In this document: one piece after another, positions 55,157-64,000 of the stretch
Layout: the number at the start of each line of letters is the position of its first letter
Numbering within the stretch: the first letter of the stretch is position 1
Assembly (NCBI GenBank): GCA_023512835.1
Contig: CM042087.1
Location: forward strand, 18,375,260-18,439,259
DNA from: Taxillus chinensis
Taxonomy: Eukaryota; Streptophyta; Magnoliopsida; Santalales; Loranthaceae
Length of the DNA stretch: 64,000 bases
Direction of reading: 5' to 3'
Program-made: the position numbers and the translations under genes
Notes under the pieces: generated by a model
Seen by the model: only the letters and a program-made list of their open reading frames with translations
Databases searched by the model: none
What the model was told of the DNA's origin: nothing

Positions 55157-56657
55157 TGACAGACAAGATTTTTAGCCTCTCTAAAAGAGCTAGCTAATGT
55201 CGTTAAATCTCTCTTCAAAATAATAAATTCCCTAAGTTTGCACTAAAAGAATAGCAAAGAAGCAAGGGGTCGAATCCACAGGGATTAGCCTAGTTCTCTA
55301 GTTCTCAAATCAAATCACCCAATTACTCTTGTTCTATAAAATGTCTTGGCAAAAAGTTTTCTTTTTTAAACTAAAGATCTAATTTTTATGTGGTTTTCTG
55401 AATAAACAAAGAAAGTAAACTGATTTTAGGGTTAAGTTTCAAGGATTAAAAGCATCTAGGGTCACAATTTCACCTCCCTATGTTATCTCTATTGGTTCAT
55501 GGTATTAGGGTTGTCCGATTGAAAACATGCTAAACATAAGCCAAGGACAACAAATGGTCATTGAGGTCCTTTTAAGAGTTGTATGCCAGAATGGTCATCA
55601 AAACACACAAACATGCAAAGCCAATAAATCATACTTGCAAAAGGATAATGATCACACCAATTACAAATAAGTTATGAATCTCAATCCGCCCCAGACTAGG
55701 GCTAAGAATATCAAGGTGTACATCCAAAGATAGAATTAAGAACAGATTCATAAAACATGCAAAACTCAATCATCCAAACCCAAATATTCATAAACACAAC
55801 GAAAGTAACAAGGGGGGCTACATTGCTCCCCTAGATTAAAAGAACTACTCACGCATGATTACAAGCAAAACCATAGCAGAAAAGCTCAACATCTTCTTCT
55901 TGATCACGCGCACAGCAAAGCTTCAAATCCAGGCTCCAAAATCCGCGGGGAGAAGAAGGTTGGTGTTTTTGGGGGGGGGGGGGGGGGGGGGGGGTTGTGC
56001 CACCCTCTTTTTCAGGGGGGGGGGGGGGGGGGGGTGGGTGGGGGGGGGGGGGGGTGTGTTTTTTGTGGTTGGGGGGGGGGGGGGGGGTTGGTGGGGGTAC
56101 CCCACACCCCCCCGGGCGGGTTTTTTTAAAAAAACAAAACCCCAAAAAATTAAAAACCCCCCCCCCCCCCCACGGGGTCTCCGCCCCCCGGGGGCGGCTG
56201 GGGGGGGGGAGAAGAAAAGGGGGTCGAAAAACAACTAACACCCCCCAATTCACCCCTTATATTATAAAATCACATTCCCCCCCATTTCACCCAAAACTTT
56301 CCCCCCAAACTCTCTCCCCCCCGCGGAGCCCCCGAGGGGGAAAAAAAGGCTTTCACGTGAATTTTGGTTGTTTTTTGTTAATTAGATAAATTGAAATGTT
56401 GGTTATTTTTTTTTTTTTTTTTGTGGGGGGTGGGGTGTTGGTGAGTGGGAGAGGGTGTTTTTTTTTTTTTTTTTTTGGGTTTGGTTTTTTTTTTTTTTAT
56501 TTTTTTTTTTTTTTTAATATAAGTTTTTTTTTTTAATTAATATTTTAAATTTTTTTTTTTTTTTTTTTTTTTTTTATTTTTTTTTTTTTTTTAAAGAAAA
56601 AATATTATAAAGATGAAAAAATTATTAAATAAATTAAATTTTTTTTACTTTTTATTT

Positions 56658-56701
<44 letters not shown>

Positions 56702-56982
56702 TTTTTTCCAAATTTTTTTTATTTTTCAAAGGCCCTGGAAAGCAAAAATAGGCTTGCACTAATGGGTGAATTCACGTGCAGATCCAAATCAGCTCCAAAT
56801 GCTCTGAAATTTCTGTGGCAGAGAGGAGAGGACATCATTCCAAGCAACTTTTGTTCTTGCACGCCAATTGTTTGAGGCCATCTACTATGTCAAAAGTGAG
56901 GTCCAAAACCTGCCAAAGGGGGGGGGGGGGGGGGGGTGGTGTGGGGGGGGGGGGGGGGGTTTTTTTGGGGGGTTTTTTTCGA
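55157..56982 (-). mobile_element. 5' LTR of element H, partly garbled
   Basis: 55157-55945 and about 56731-56917 match the 3' LTR almost base for base (a handful of differences over 46040-46310 versus 55690-55950). 55946-56730 is replaced by G, C and T runs, and 56918-56982 by a G run that also swallows the LTR 5' end and the right insertion flank. Confidence 0.8.
55946..56730. other. Homopolymer-rich sequence, probable consensus artefact
   Basis: Long runs of G, C, T and A with almost no normal sequence, where the sister LTR has ordinary sequence. Read as base-calling or consensus failure, not biology. ORFs here are meaningless. The same holds for 56918-56982 and 45680-45835. Confidence 0.85.
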
Positions 56983-58375
56983 CGATGTAAATTTCTTGCT
57001 CAAGTAATAAATGACTTGCTCCTTTTTCTTTGCTTTATCAAGCTGTCCTAGAACACAACCTATGGATGTTTCTCGGACCGTCAAATACAAAATCAAAGGT
57101 TTGTTGAGTGTTGGAGGAGCCAAAATCGGTGGGTTCATAAGGTATTCCTTGATTTTGTCAAAGGCCTCCTGACATTCGTCATTCCAAACTTCGGGGTTAT
57201 TTTTGCGAAGCACTTTGAAGATAGGCTCACAAGTTACAGTAAGCTGTGATATAAAGTGGGCAACATAGTTGAGTCGCCCGAGGAAGGCTCTAACTTCTTT
57301 GATGGTCTTTGGTGTAGGCATATCTTGGATGGCCTGGACCTTGTTGGGGTCGATCTCTATTCCATTTTGACTGACAACAAATCCAAGTATTTTTCCAGAT
57401 GTAGCTCCGAAGGTACACTTGGCTGGATTTAGCTTTAGCTGGTATTTGCGCAATCTGTTGAATAGTTTATGCAATACCTCCACGTGGTCTTCCTCCTTTC
57501 CTGACTTGGCAATCATATCATCGACGTAAACCTCCACTTCTTTATGCATCATATCATGGAAGAGTGTCACCATGGCCCTCTGATATGTTGCCCCGACATT
57601 TTTGAGTCCAAAGGGCATGACATTGTAGCAGAAGGTACCCCAAATAGTTGTGAAGGTGGTCCTTTCTTTGTAATCGGGGTCCATCCGAATTTGGTTGTAG
57701 CCGGAGAATTCGTCCATGAAAGAAAACATAGCATGTTTTGCGGTGTTATCTACCAAGGTGTCGATGTGAGGTAGTGGAAAGTTGTCTTTTGGGCTAGCCT
57801 TGTTGAGGTCGCGGTAGTCTACGCACATACGGACCTTCCCACCCTTCTTTGGGACGAGCACGATGTTAGCGACCCATTCTGGGTATCGAGCTACACTAAG
57901 GAATCCAGCATCCCATTGTTTCTGAACCTCTTCTCTGACCTTCAGTATCATTGCTGGTCTCATTCGTCGTAACTTCTGTTGTACGGGCGCACATTCTGGA
58001 TTCAGTGGCAGCTGGTGCTGCACTATGTCGGTATTTAGTCCCGGCATATCCTTGTAAGACCATGCAAATACATCGATATAGGCTTTTAGGAGATCGACTA
58101 ATCGGCCCTTGACATCCTCATTGATTAGAGATCCTAATCGCAGTTCTTTTGGCTCAGTAGGTGTACCAAAGTTGACAGTCTCGATCAGAACTTCGCTAGG
58201 AACAATGGGTTTATCCTCCTTTTTTAACAGGCGTATGGTGTCCTCCGGAGGCTCAAAGTCTTCTTCGACGTCAGCTTCCTCTTCTCCAAATATTGGTTGC
58301 TCCCAATCTGGATTATAATCAAACCTTAAGCAACTCGTTTCTTTACTTAATAGATCCTTTTTAACTTGATCGCAC
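56983..58375 (-). CDS. Element F reverse transcriptase (exon 2)
   Basis: Continuous open frame on minus from the putative splice acceptor at 58375 to 56983. Acidic lead-in (FGEEEADVEEDFEPPED), then YIDVFAWSYKDMPGL, PKKGGKVRMCVDYRDLNKASP, FSFMDEFSGYNQI, MPFGLKNVGATYQRAM, the catalytic YVDD in VEVYVDDMIAKS (about 57515), LGFVVSQNGIEIDP and FLGRLNYVAHFI, and the start of RNase H (QVIYYLSKKFTSS). YVDDMIAKS and FAWSYKDMPG are typical of Tat/Ogre. No internal stop in about 460 codons, the best-preserved gene piece in the window; its 3' end is cut by element H. Confidence 0.9.
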
Positions 58376-58559
58376 CTGTTGGTAAAAGTTTGAATAGTTT
58401 AACAAAGTATGATGATGCACATGTCACGCAATGTAAGAAGATGCGTTTTTGGCAAAAGTCTTATTTCATAAATATTCCGAAAAGGTTACAACCATTGTTG
58501 AGAATTTGAAAACATAATAAAAACAGAACATTCCCAAGCAAAGCTTCTTTGATCATTAC
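58376..58559 (-). other. Candidate 184-bp intron in F pol
   Basis: Minus-strand GTAATG donor at 58559 and TTTTACCAACAG acceptor ending 58376, AT-rich between. Unspliced, the upstream frame stops at once (TAA overlapping the donor). Spliced, the split codon AA|G joins the upstream frame to the RT frame without a stop. Ogre elements are known to have an intron between protease and RT. Confidence 0.6.
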
Positions 58560-59243
58560 TTGGCCGGGAGGTCCACAATACTCCAATTGTTCAGCTGGTT
58601 CCCTGGGGGTCCTTGGCATACCTGCCCCATCTGTTCTTGCTCTCCACAGCTGGCCCTCAGCATGGCTATGGTGCATTCTTTCCTCTGATGGATAAAACCG
58701 GCGCTCTGGAATATAGCCCCAAGGGGTGGGAACGTCATCCTTTGCTCTTGGAGAGGCCTCTTCTCTAGTTTGGCTAAGCGGGACTCCCTTTTTCTCGCGG
58801 CTTCCCTTGATTTGTCAGCTTTGGTAGACTTGTAGCCCAATCCGTACCTTTCTTAGTGTTTGTATGACTAAGGGTTTCTTAATTCCTTGTGCTCGTGCAC
58901 CCAGGCCTTGACCTTCCTTATGCCCCAGTTTAAGCATGACTGTAGCAACCATCCTTGCGCTTTTAAAAAAAATTAAAAAATCAAAGGACTTTCCGGTGTT
59001 TGGGGCATAGGCCGCATTAACCACTTCGAACGAAAACCCCTGCAATGGGTTCTGCGTTTGTCCCTGATTCGCTACTCCTTCTGCTGGGGCAGCTTCCCTT
59101 ACGGTTGCTACTTTGGTCAGTAAGTCCATCATGGTTTTTAACTAAAGCTGAACCTCGTGGAGACTGCCCCCCATCTCTTGTTGAGCTTGCTCAATCCCTA
59201 AAATTCGGTCCTCTGTATGGTCTCCCATGCCCTGGTCTGACAT
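58560..59243 (-). pseudogene. Element F gag start and G-patch region (exon 1), deleted
   Basis: ATG 59243 (MSDQGMGDHTEDRI) begins a short Gag-like start with LLTKVATVREA. At about 58985 the reading jumps to MVATVMLKLGHKEGQGLGARAQG, a G-patch-like motif found after protease in Tat/Ogre. The capsid, knuckle and protease are thus missing (about 1.5-2 kb by comparison with the lineage), with an A-rich join at 58960-58985. A small frameshift (about 58850) leads to GYKSTKADKSREAARK and on to NNWSIVDLPA at the donor site. A stop (TAA) lies at about 59142. Confidence 0.65.
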
Positions 59244-59556
59244 AGCTTGATTACGGGTTGATCTCAAGTTATAGGAATGCCCAATCTTGTTTGATCTGAA
59301 AATGCTTATTTGTTAAGCTTTCTGTTGTTCTCTTTTTCGGATTTTGCTTTTTACCATGAATGTATGAATGCATGTAGTGAATGCATGCAACGAATGGTTA
59401 ATGATGGAAATGGCGAAAAACAATTTATTGATTGATGAAACCAAATACATTATTGGTGGAAAGAAGATTGATGTACAACAAGGATAGTCTTATGCTTATG
59501 TGACTAGATGAATTGGAACAAGCCTTGATCATTTCAAACTATTTTCCGATTCCGGA
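59244..59556 (-). other. Spacer between F ORF1 and gag
   Basis: About 310 bp, no ORF or repeat recognised. T/A-rich with 'gaatgcatgcaacgaatgg'-like short words. Confidence 0.5.
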
Positions 59557-60967
59557 TTACTCCTCCAATTGGTGAACTCTTTTACCCAGCTTTTCGATGA
59601 TCTCCTCTTGTTCTTGAACCTTCTGCCGCAAGTTCTCGAGTTCATTTTCCTTTTGAAGGAGCCGCAGTCTTGGATCTTGGTGGACCTCCGCATAAGCTAT
59701 GTACTGCTGCCGCTAGGGGGGGAATGATGGATGAACTTCGGGGTAATAAGAATTACTGCTGACTTTCCGAGGTGCTAGCCATGCTAGATACCCCCGAAAA
59801 GCTTTGCGTCGAGTCTCGAGGTCAATGTATGTGAAGTCAAAAGCTTCTATCTCATGCAACACAGGAATGATCTGATGACCCCTAAGTTGTCTTCCTGCCT
59901 GAAGAGGGGCGTATGTGGTAGCTCCCCACGGACCAAGTAATGGGACCCAGTTATATGGCCCACAGCTATAAATTATGTCAACTTTGGGCATCCATGGAGC
60001 ATTCCATACAATTTCATTATCAATTAAGGTTTGCAGCTCATTGATCCAATCCTCCTCTATTTCAGGTAACTCCCATTCCTGTAGAATGAATTCGGGTAAT
60101 GCACTATGTGGAAATGCCGCCACTTCTTCGAGTTGTGCGTCTTTGCTTGGGAAGTGACTTTTCAACCATGCGCAGAGGGGTGGAAGGCATCCTTTGAAAT
60201 GACCCTGCCCCGAAATTCGTACGTGTGATAATGATCTGATTGTCTCAGCAAGGATTGCAGGAACTGGATCGGCCCCTCCTAATGTTTGCATCACAAGTTC
60301 GCATACAAATCCGTCAATGTAACCCAAGAACTTGGGAAATATAATTAATCCATACATGGCTAGTGTGAATAAAGAGTAGAGTTCTATGCCCAATGCTCGA
60401 GATATTTTGTCTCGGATCACGGGCCATGGGATGACCTCGAATCCACCCCTGCGGTGCACGATCTAGGCTACCTCGTCTTCTGTCATTCCCAAGAACTGTG
60501 ATAAGGTCTGCAGGCAGGAAACTTGTATGGTTGGTAGAAAGACTTCCGAGCCTCCGTTGATTGGTCGTCCCAGGAGGGCTTGATACTCCTCCACCTTGAT
60601 ACTCCTCCACAGTAGGAGTCAAATCCTGTTTGTTGAAAGCGAAGCACCTCCGCCTTGGATCCCAGAAATATGCTGCCGCCTTTAACATAGGCTCGTCGAC
60701 AGGTACTCGCGTTAGATGTAACAAGTCCCCATATTTTTTAATGTAGGCAGCCTGTATGTGGAAAGGCGATCGTGCCCATATATCGTCAAGTTCCTCTCGG
60801 TGCGCTGTTTGGACACGCATCTGGACTTCAGGGGCCAGTATGGTTTGCTCGGCACTTTCTCCTAAAAAGTCTCCAAAGTGTTATTGAATTGCTGAAGCTG
60901 CATGTGCGACCTCTATCATGTCTTCCTTGTCTTCACATTTAGCTAGGAGATGATCAAAGCTTGCCAT
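59557..60967 (-). pseudogene. Element F ORF1 (DUF7745-like), copy a
   Basis: ATG 60967 (MASFDHLL). Then one TAA, FAFNKQDLTPTVEEYQ (the '..FTFPDFQLVPTLEEY' motif of the family), a 19-bp duplication (ttgatactcctccacc.., about 60580-60610) that shifts the frame, VIPWPVIRDKIS, FTLAMYGLIIFPKFLGYID, ADPVPAILAETIRSLSHVR, GCLPPLCAWLKSHF, IYSCGPYNWVPLLGPWGA and YAPLQAGRQL, then a TAG at 59713 followed by a coiled-coil tail (NELENLRQKVQEQEEII) to TAA 59557. ORF1 of Ogre/Tat elements has unknown function. About 460 codons in all. Confidence 0.72.
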
Positions 60968-61137
60968 GCTTCCTATAATGAATGTTAAGGCTTATGTATA
61001 TGAGATGGGAAACAGACAAGAACAGATTTTATTAATGTAAAGAGGACAAAGCCGCTTATGGGTACAAGCTATTCAAATGTAGATGCAGCTACATGATGCA
61101 AGACAAGTTTTGGGTTCCTTTAGAGAGGCGATCCCGC

Positions 61138-62064
61138 TTAATGCCTTCCTTTCCTTGATGAGCTTGATGCATTACTAGGCTTTCTTTTCCCGGATTCACG
61201 CATTGTCATTATCTTCTTGGTCGGAAGAGTACCGACAAGTTCTTTCTGCTGTAGGAGGTGTTTCGCTTCTAGTTTCTCCCGCCAAGAAACATAGGACGGG
61301 ACAACATCGGGGTAATAGGGGAGGAAGCCGATCTTCCTAGGCTGTAATGCAGTGTTGAACATCCGATCAACGACTGATTCAGCCCTTCCTGTGTCATGGT
61401 TAATATCACATCTTTCCATTCCGTAGAGAACTGGGACAATTTGGTTATTTCCCAGCTGCCTTGCCACTTGAAGTGGGGCGTAGGCAGTCCTGCCCCATGG
61501 TCCAAGGAGTGGGACACAGTTGTACCTTCCGCAGCTATAGGTCATATGTTTTCTTGGCATCCAGGGTGCCATCTAGACAACATTTGCCTCACTCAGGGAA
61601 TTCAGCAGCCTTCTCCATCCGTTGAGATTACTAGGTAAGAGCCACGAGCTTCTTAGAATGTCTAGTATGATGGTAGGGGGCCATGAGTAAACAGCCCTGA
61701 ATCGCGGGGTAGCACAGTGGAGATGGCTTTTGAGCCATGTGCACAAGAGAGGGAGGCACCCCATGAAGCGACCACCTCCTGTAGTTCGGATAAATGATAG
61801 GGATCTGATGGTTTCGGCGAGTATGGCCGGAATAGGGTCAGCGCCACCGGTCACTTGTGCCACTAGCTCAAAAACGGTCCCGTCAATGTAACCGGTCACC
61901 CGTGGAAAGACCACCAACCCGTAAATAGCAAGGGTGATGAGCGAATGGGCCTTATCCTCATTTGCACCTTTCAGTTGGCCGCTGACAAACTCCCATGGAA
62001 TGATTTCTTTGCCATCTACTTTGATTATGTGTGGTGCCCGGGGGTTGTGACCTAGAAATGGACC
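61138..62064 (-). pseudogene. Element F ORF1 (DUF7745-like), copy b, N-terminus missing
   Basis: Same motif series as copy a: IIPWEFVSGQL, ITLAIYGLVVFPRVTGYIDG, ADPIPAILAETIRSLSFIR, GCLPLLCTWLKSHL, a TAG at 61573 where copy a has Trp, then MTYSCGRYNCVPLLGPWG, YAPLQVARQL and a Lys/Ser-rich end. The reading opens right after CTTTCTTTTCGTGCAG (62080-62065), a good splice-acceptor match. It lies 170 bp upstream of copy a in the same orientation and is clearly diverged from it, so this is not a recent duplication. Confidence 0.7.
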
Positions 62065-62479
62065 CTGCACGAAAAGAAAGAGTTAAATGGGTCGGTTTGG
62101 CCAAAGACTTGTAGGGTGATGGTCATCAGGCAAGGAATGCTCATGATGAAGGAGGTAGGGGGAAGGAGGTGGGCCTTGGGGGGGTGGGCGTGTTGGTGGG
62201 GACCATGCTGTCCTGGGTAAGACTTCTAAAGGACAGGAATGGTTGATGGGTGAAAGGTGGTCTTGGGACAAAACCGTGGATCCCGAGTAATCAAAACACG
62301 GTGGTGGTGATAAGGAGGAGGGTCCTCGTTAGGTTAGGGTTGCTCACCACCGTCCAAAAGAGAGAAGGAGGCCGGTCGCCGGGGTCGTGGGTGGTGGTGC
62401 TGTGGGTGGACGGCGTTGCTTGGTCGCTTGTGTTGTTGCGTTTCCTTGAGTGGGGTTCTTCTAAATCCTCCTCTGTCCT
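62065..62479. other. No recognisable feature
   Basis: G-rich on the plus strand (ggtggtgg, ggagggg). Apart from the acceptor-like stretch at its left edge I see no gene, repeat or LTR boundary here. Confidence 0.5.
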
Positions 62480-63230
62480 AGGGTCTAGGCAGAATTAAAT
62501 TGTTATTATTTTTGTAATCATATAGGGGACCTCTATATGAATGTTGCTTCAATGGCTGTTGGGTGTGTGGATTCATGCTTGTGTTGAGAAAGCCGCTGAA
62601 TATATGTTTGTGCGTATGATATGCCTTTGTAACGTGTGGGATTTGTGGTTTGTGATGTGTCTGTGTGTTTGCTCTTTTTCCGAATGGTTGGGTTGGCGCT
62701 GAACGGGGCACACAAGGTTGGTGGTGCTCAGTGACCATGTGTGTGTGTGCTTGTTATCTGGCCTGAAGAGGGGTTAAAGAACTTTGCTCGAGAGGGGTAA
62801 ATCACTTGGCCCAAGAGGCGGACCTTGGCCAAGAGCGGAAAACTGCAAGGGCGTAAATCCTTGTGTTTTGTGGGGGTTGGACGGTGGTTTGTTTGTTTGT
62901 GAGATTGTTGAACACGCAGCGGCCTGTGGGCATGGGAAGGGTTGGGGGACTTGTCCCTTGGGTGGTGCTCACCCCTCCTTGTGTGCTGTTTCCGGGCTTC
63001 GGTAGGTGGTACACCAAGGTGGAAGACCATCCATTTCTCTCCTTAGTTGTTTTCTTATGGGACGATGAACCTGGGGTGGGTTGGAAAGAATCTGAATAAA
63101 TGGTTTGGAATTTTTTTGAAATTACTTTCTTGAATGGGTGGGTGTTTGAAAGTAAAATTCTTGGTTGATCAACCCCTTCCCTCCGGTGGGAGGGCACGGG
63201 GCTCGGGTGGAAACCGGGGGGAGGCAAAGC
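62480..63230 (+). mobile_element. Diverged G-family LTR
   Basis: Follows 1-808 in order: gtgtgtggattcatgcttg-type start, 'ctggcctgaagagggg' repeats (62758-62830), 'catgggaagggttgggggac', 'accaaggtggaagaccatcc' (63012-63031), and a GC-rich tail. Many small indels. Ends are approximate and the terminal TGACA is not preserved. Confidence 0.6.
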
Positions 63231-64000
63231 ATGGGGCCTAGGGATGGGGGACTGGACTAGCCTTGGAGGGCCTGGAGGGCTGCGCCATGGTCTCTGAGCC
63301 CCAAGGTGTTAGGGTGCCTGGATAGGATGGCTGGCTTAGGGCCTAGGCTTGTGAAGGAGAAGGGATAAGATCACAGATAAGGAAAGGAACCGTTGTGGCA
63401 AGTGTCTTGGGGGTTGTGAAAGTGATTGATGTAATGTATGTGGAAGTCTGTGTTGTGAAAGATAATGGGGTGAGGAGCGTGTAGTAAAGGTCTGCGTGGA
63501 TCCTCGTGGAAGCCACAGGAGGACACGTGCGCCGGGTGGGATGAGTCGTCTGCCCATGAGGTCGGGTGCGGGACCTCCGTTGGAGGGCATGCGTCTCGGC
63601 ACGCACAAGAAGCATCCGGTGGAGGAGAGACGGGAGGGACCCGGCAAGAGTTGGGAGGGGGGGTGAGATGGCGAGGAGGGGGGGGGGGTGCCGCCACCAC
63701 CACCACCGGTGGAGGCGCCCGTGAGCGTGAGGTGGGGTGGTGTCCGACCCGTGCAGTGTGGTGACACGGTCGAAAGGAACGACCCCGCGTTTAGGGGGAA
63801 GATCGTGGTAGGGCGTGGTGAGGCGTTGAGCATGTGTTCTCCTTCCCCCCCGGGAGGAGGATAAAGTGCGGTGCCCGGCAATTCGGGGCTGGGGGGGGAC
63901 GCTGGAGGGTGGACGGTGTTGCGGGGGCGGCGGACTGTTTTGGGAGGATCTTGCCTCTTCCAAGATGTCTTCCGGTCGGTGAGATGGCAGGGGGGGGGAA
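63231..64000. other. G-rich sequence, no gene recognised
   Basis: Very G-rich plus strand with several runs of 7-9 G. The overlapping minus-strand Pro/Ser/His-rich readings at 63336-63963 in several frames are composition effects. It could be more G-element sequence or low-quality consensus. Confidence 0.45.

Larger units (their letters stand above)
45494..56982 (-). mobile_element. Athila-type gypsy element H inside element F
   Basis: Minus strand: 5' LTR (55157-56982, partly garbled), tRNA-Asp PBS, gag (54946-53219), protease (53216-52698), RT-RNase H (52697-51013), integrase (51012-49565), long 3' region (49564-47031), 3' LTR (47030-45494). About 11.5 kb. It splits the F polyprotein just after KKFTSS. 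The PBS, gag style and VFMDD RT support Athila. No env-like ORF was recognised. The left 5-bp flank is gagcc; the right flank is obscured by a G run. Confidence 0.85.
38877..62064 (-). mobile_element. Tat/Ogre-type element F, interrupted by H
   Basis: Minus-strand order from the right: ORF1-like copies (62064-61138, 60967-59557), gag start and G-patch region (59243-58560), candidate intron, RT (58375-56983), [element H 45494-56982], RNase H/aRNH/integrase (45493-43489), 3' UTR with tandem repeats, PPT (41434-41421), 3' LTR (41420-38877). The ORF1, G-patch, extra RNase H and intron are hallmarks of the Tat/Ogre lineage. Much of gag and protease is absent, and the 5' LTR is not found. Confidence 0.75.

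Noticed and set aside
55849..56389. Gly- and Pro-rich ORFs
   Set aside because: Translations of G and C runs in a probable consensus artefact.
63336..63963. Minus-strand Pro/Ser/His-rich ORFs up to 206 codons
   Set aside because: Three frames open at once in G-rich DNA; no domain or homologous copy seen.

Overview
The window is plant nuclear DNA made almost entirely of nested LTR retrotransposons. I see no host gene, tRNA, rRNA or CRISPR array. The evidence for a flowering plant, probably a eudicot, is: Ty1/copia elements with initiator-Met tRNA primer sites and an env-like third gene (SIRE/Maximus type); a Ty3/gypsy element with a tRNA-Asp primer site (Athila type); and Ty3/gypsy Tat/Ogre-type elements with a DUF7745-like ORF1, a G-patch region, an extra archaeal-type RNase H and LTRs of 2-3 kb. 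The species cannot be told. Family names are from recognition, not from a search.

Layout. 1-808: LTR end of a gypsy family here called G. 809-1468: part of a Tat-type LTR. 1469-2039, 10333-11795, 13883-14084: pieces of one copia element, A1. It is split by an inverted copia element B (2040-10332, minus strand) and by a Tat-type solo LTR (11796-13882). 14085-27969: copia A2 in tandem with A1, sharing a truncated LTR, with gag, pol, a long env-like ORF and a full 3' LTR. 27970-28279: a second G LTR end. 28280-34850: copia C, sister of B, plus strand, lacking both LTRs. 34851-38876: copia fragment E (A family), split by a 2964-bp Tat-type solo LTR (35510-38473). 38877-62064: Tat/Ogre-type element F on the minus strand, with 3' LTR, a 31-bp tandem array, integrase, RNase H, RT, a probable intron and two ORF1 copies. 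F is interrupted by Athila-type element H (45494-56982, minus strand). 62480-63230: a diverged G LTR. 63231-64000: G-rich sequence without a recognisable gene.

How the genes work together: each autonomous element encodes Gag (particle), protease, integrase, RT and RNase H for copying its RNA from LTR to LTR. The copia families also carry an env-like ORF far downstream of pol, preceded by its own TATA-like box, telomere-like motif and CT-rich leader. In A2 this ORF ends in a domain that reads as a Ulp1/SENP (C48) SUMO-protease fold with His, Asp, Gln and Cys in place. I regard that as the most unusual content of the window.

State of the sequence: nearly all coding regions are broken by stops or frameshifts, many of them C-to-T or G-to-A changes as expected in methylated plant repeats. 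Element H looks young because its LTRs are almost identical. One of its LTRs contains long G and T runs (55946-56730, 56918-56982) that look like poor consensus; 45680-45835 is similar.
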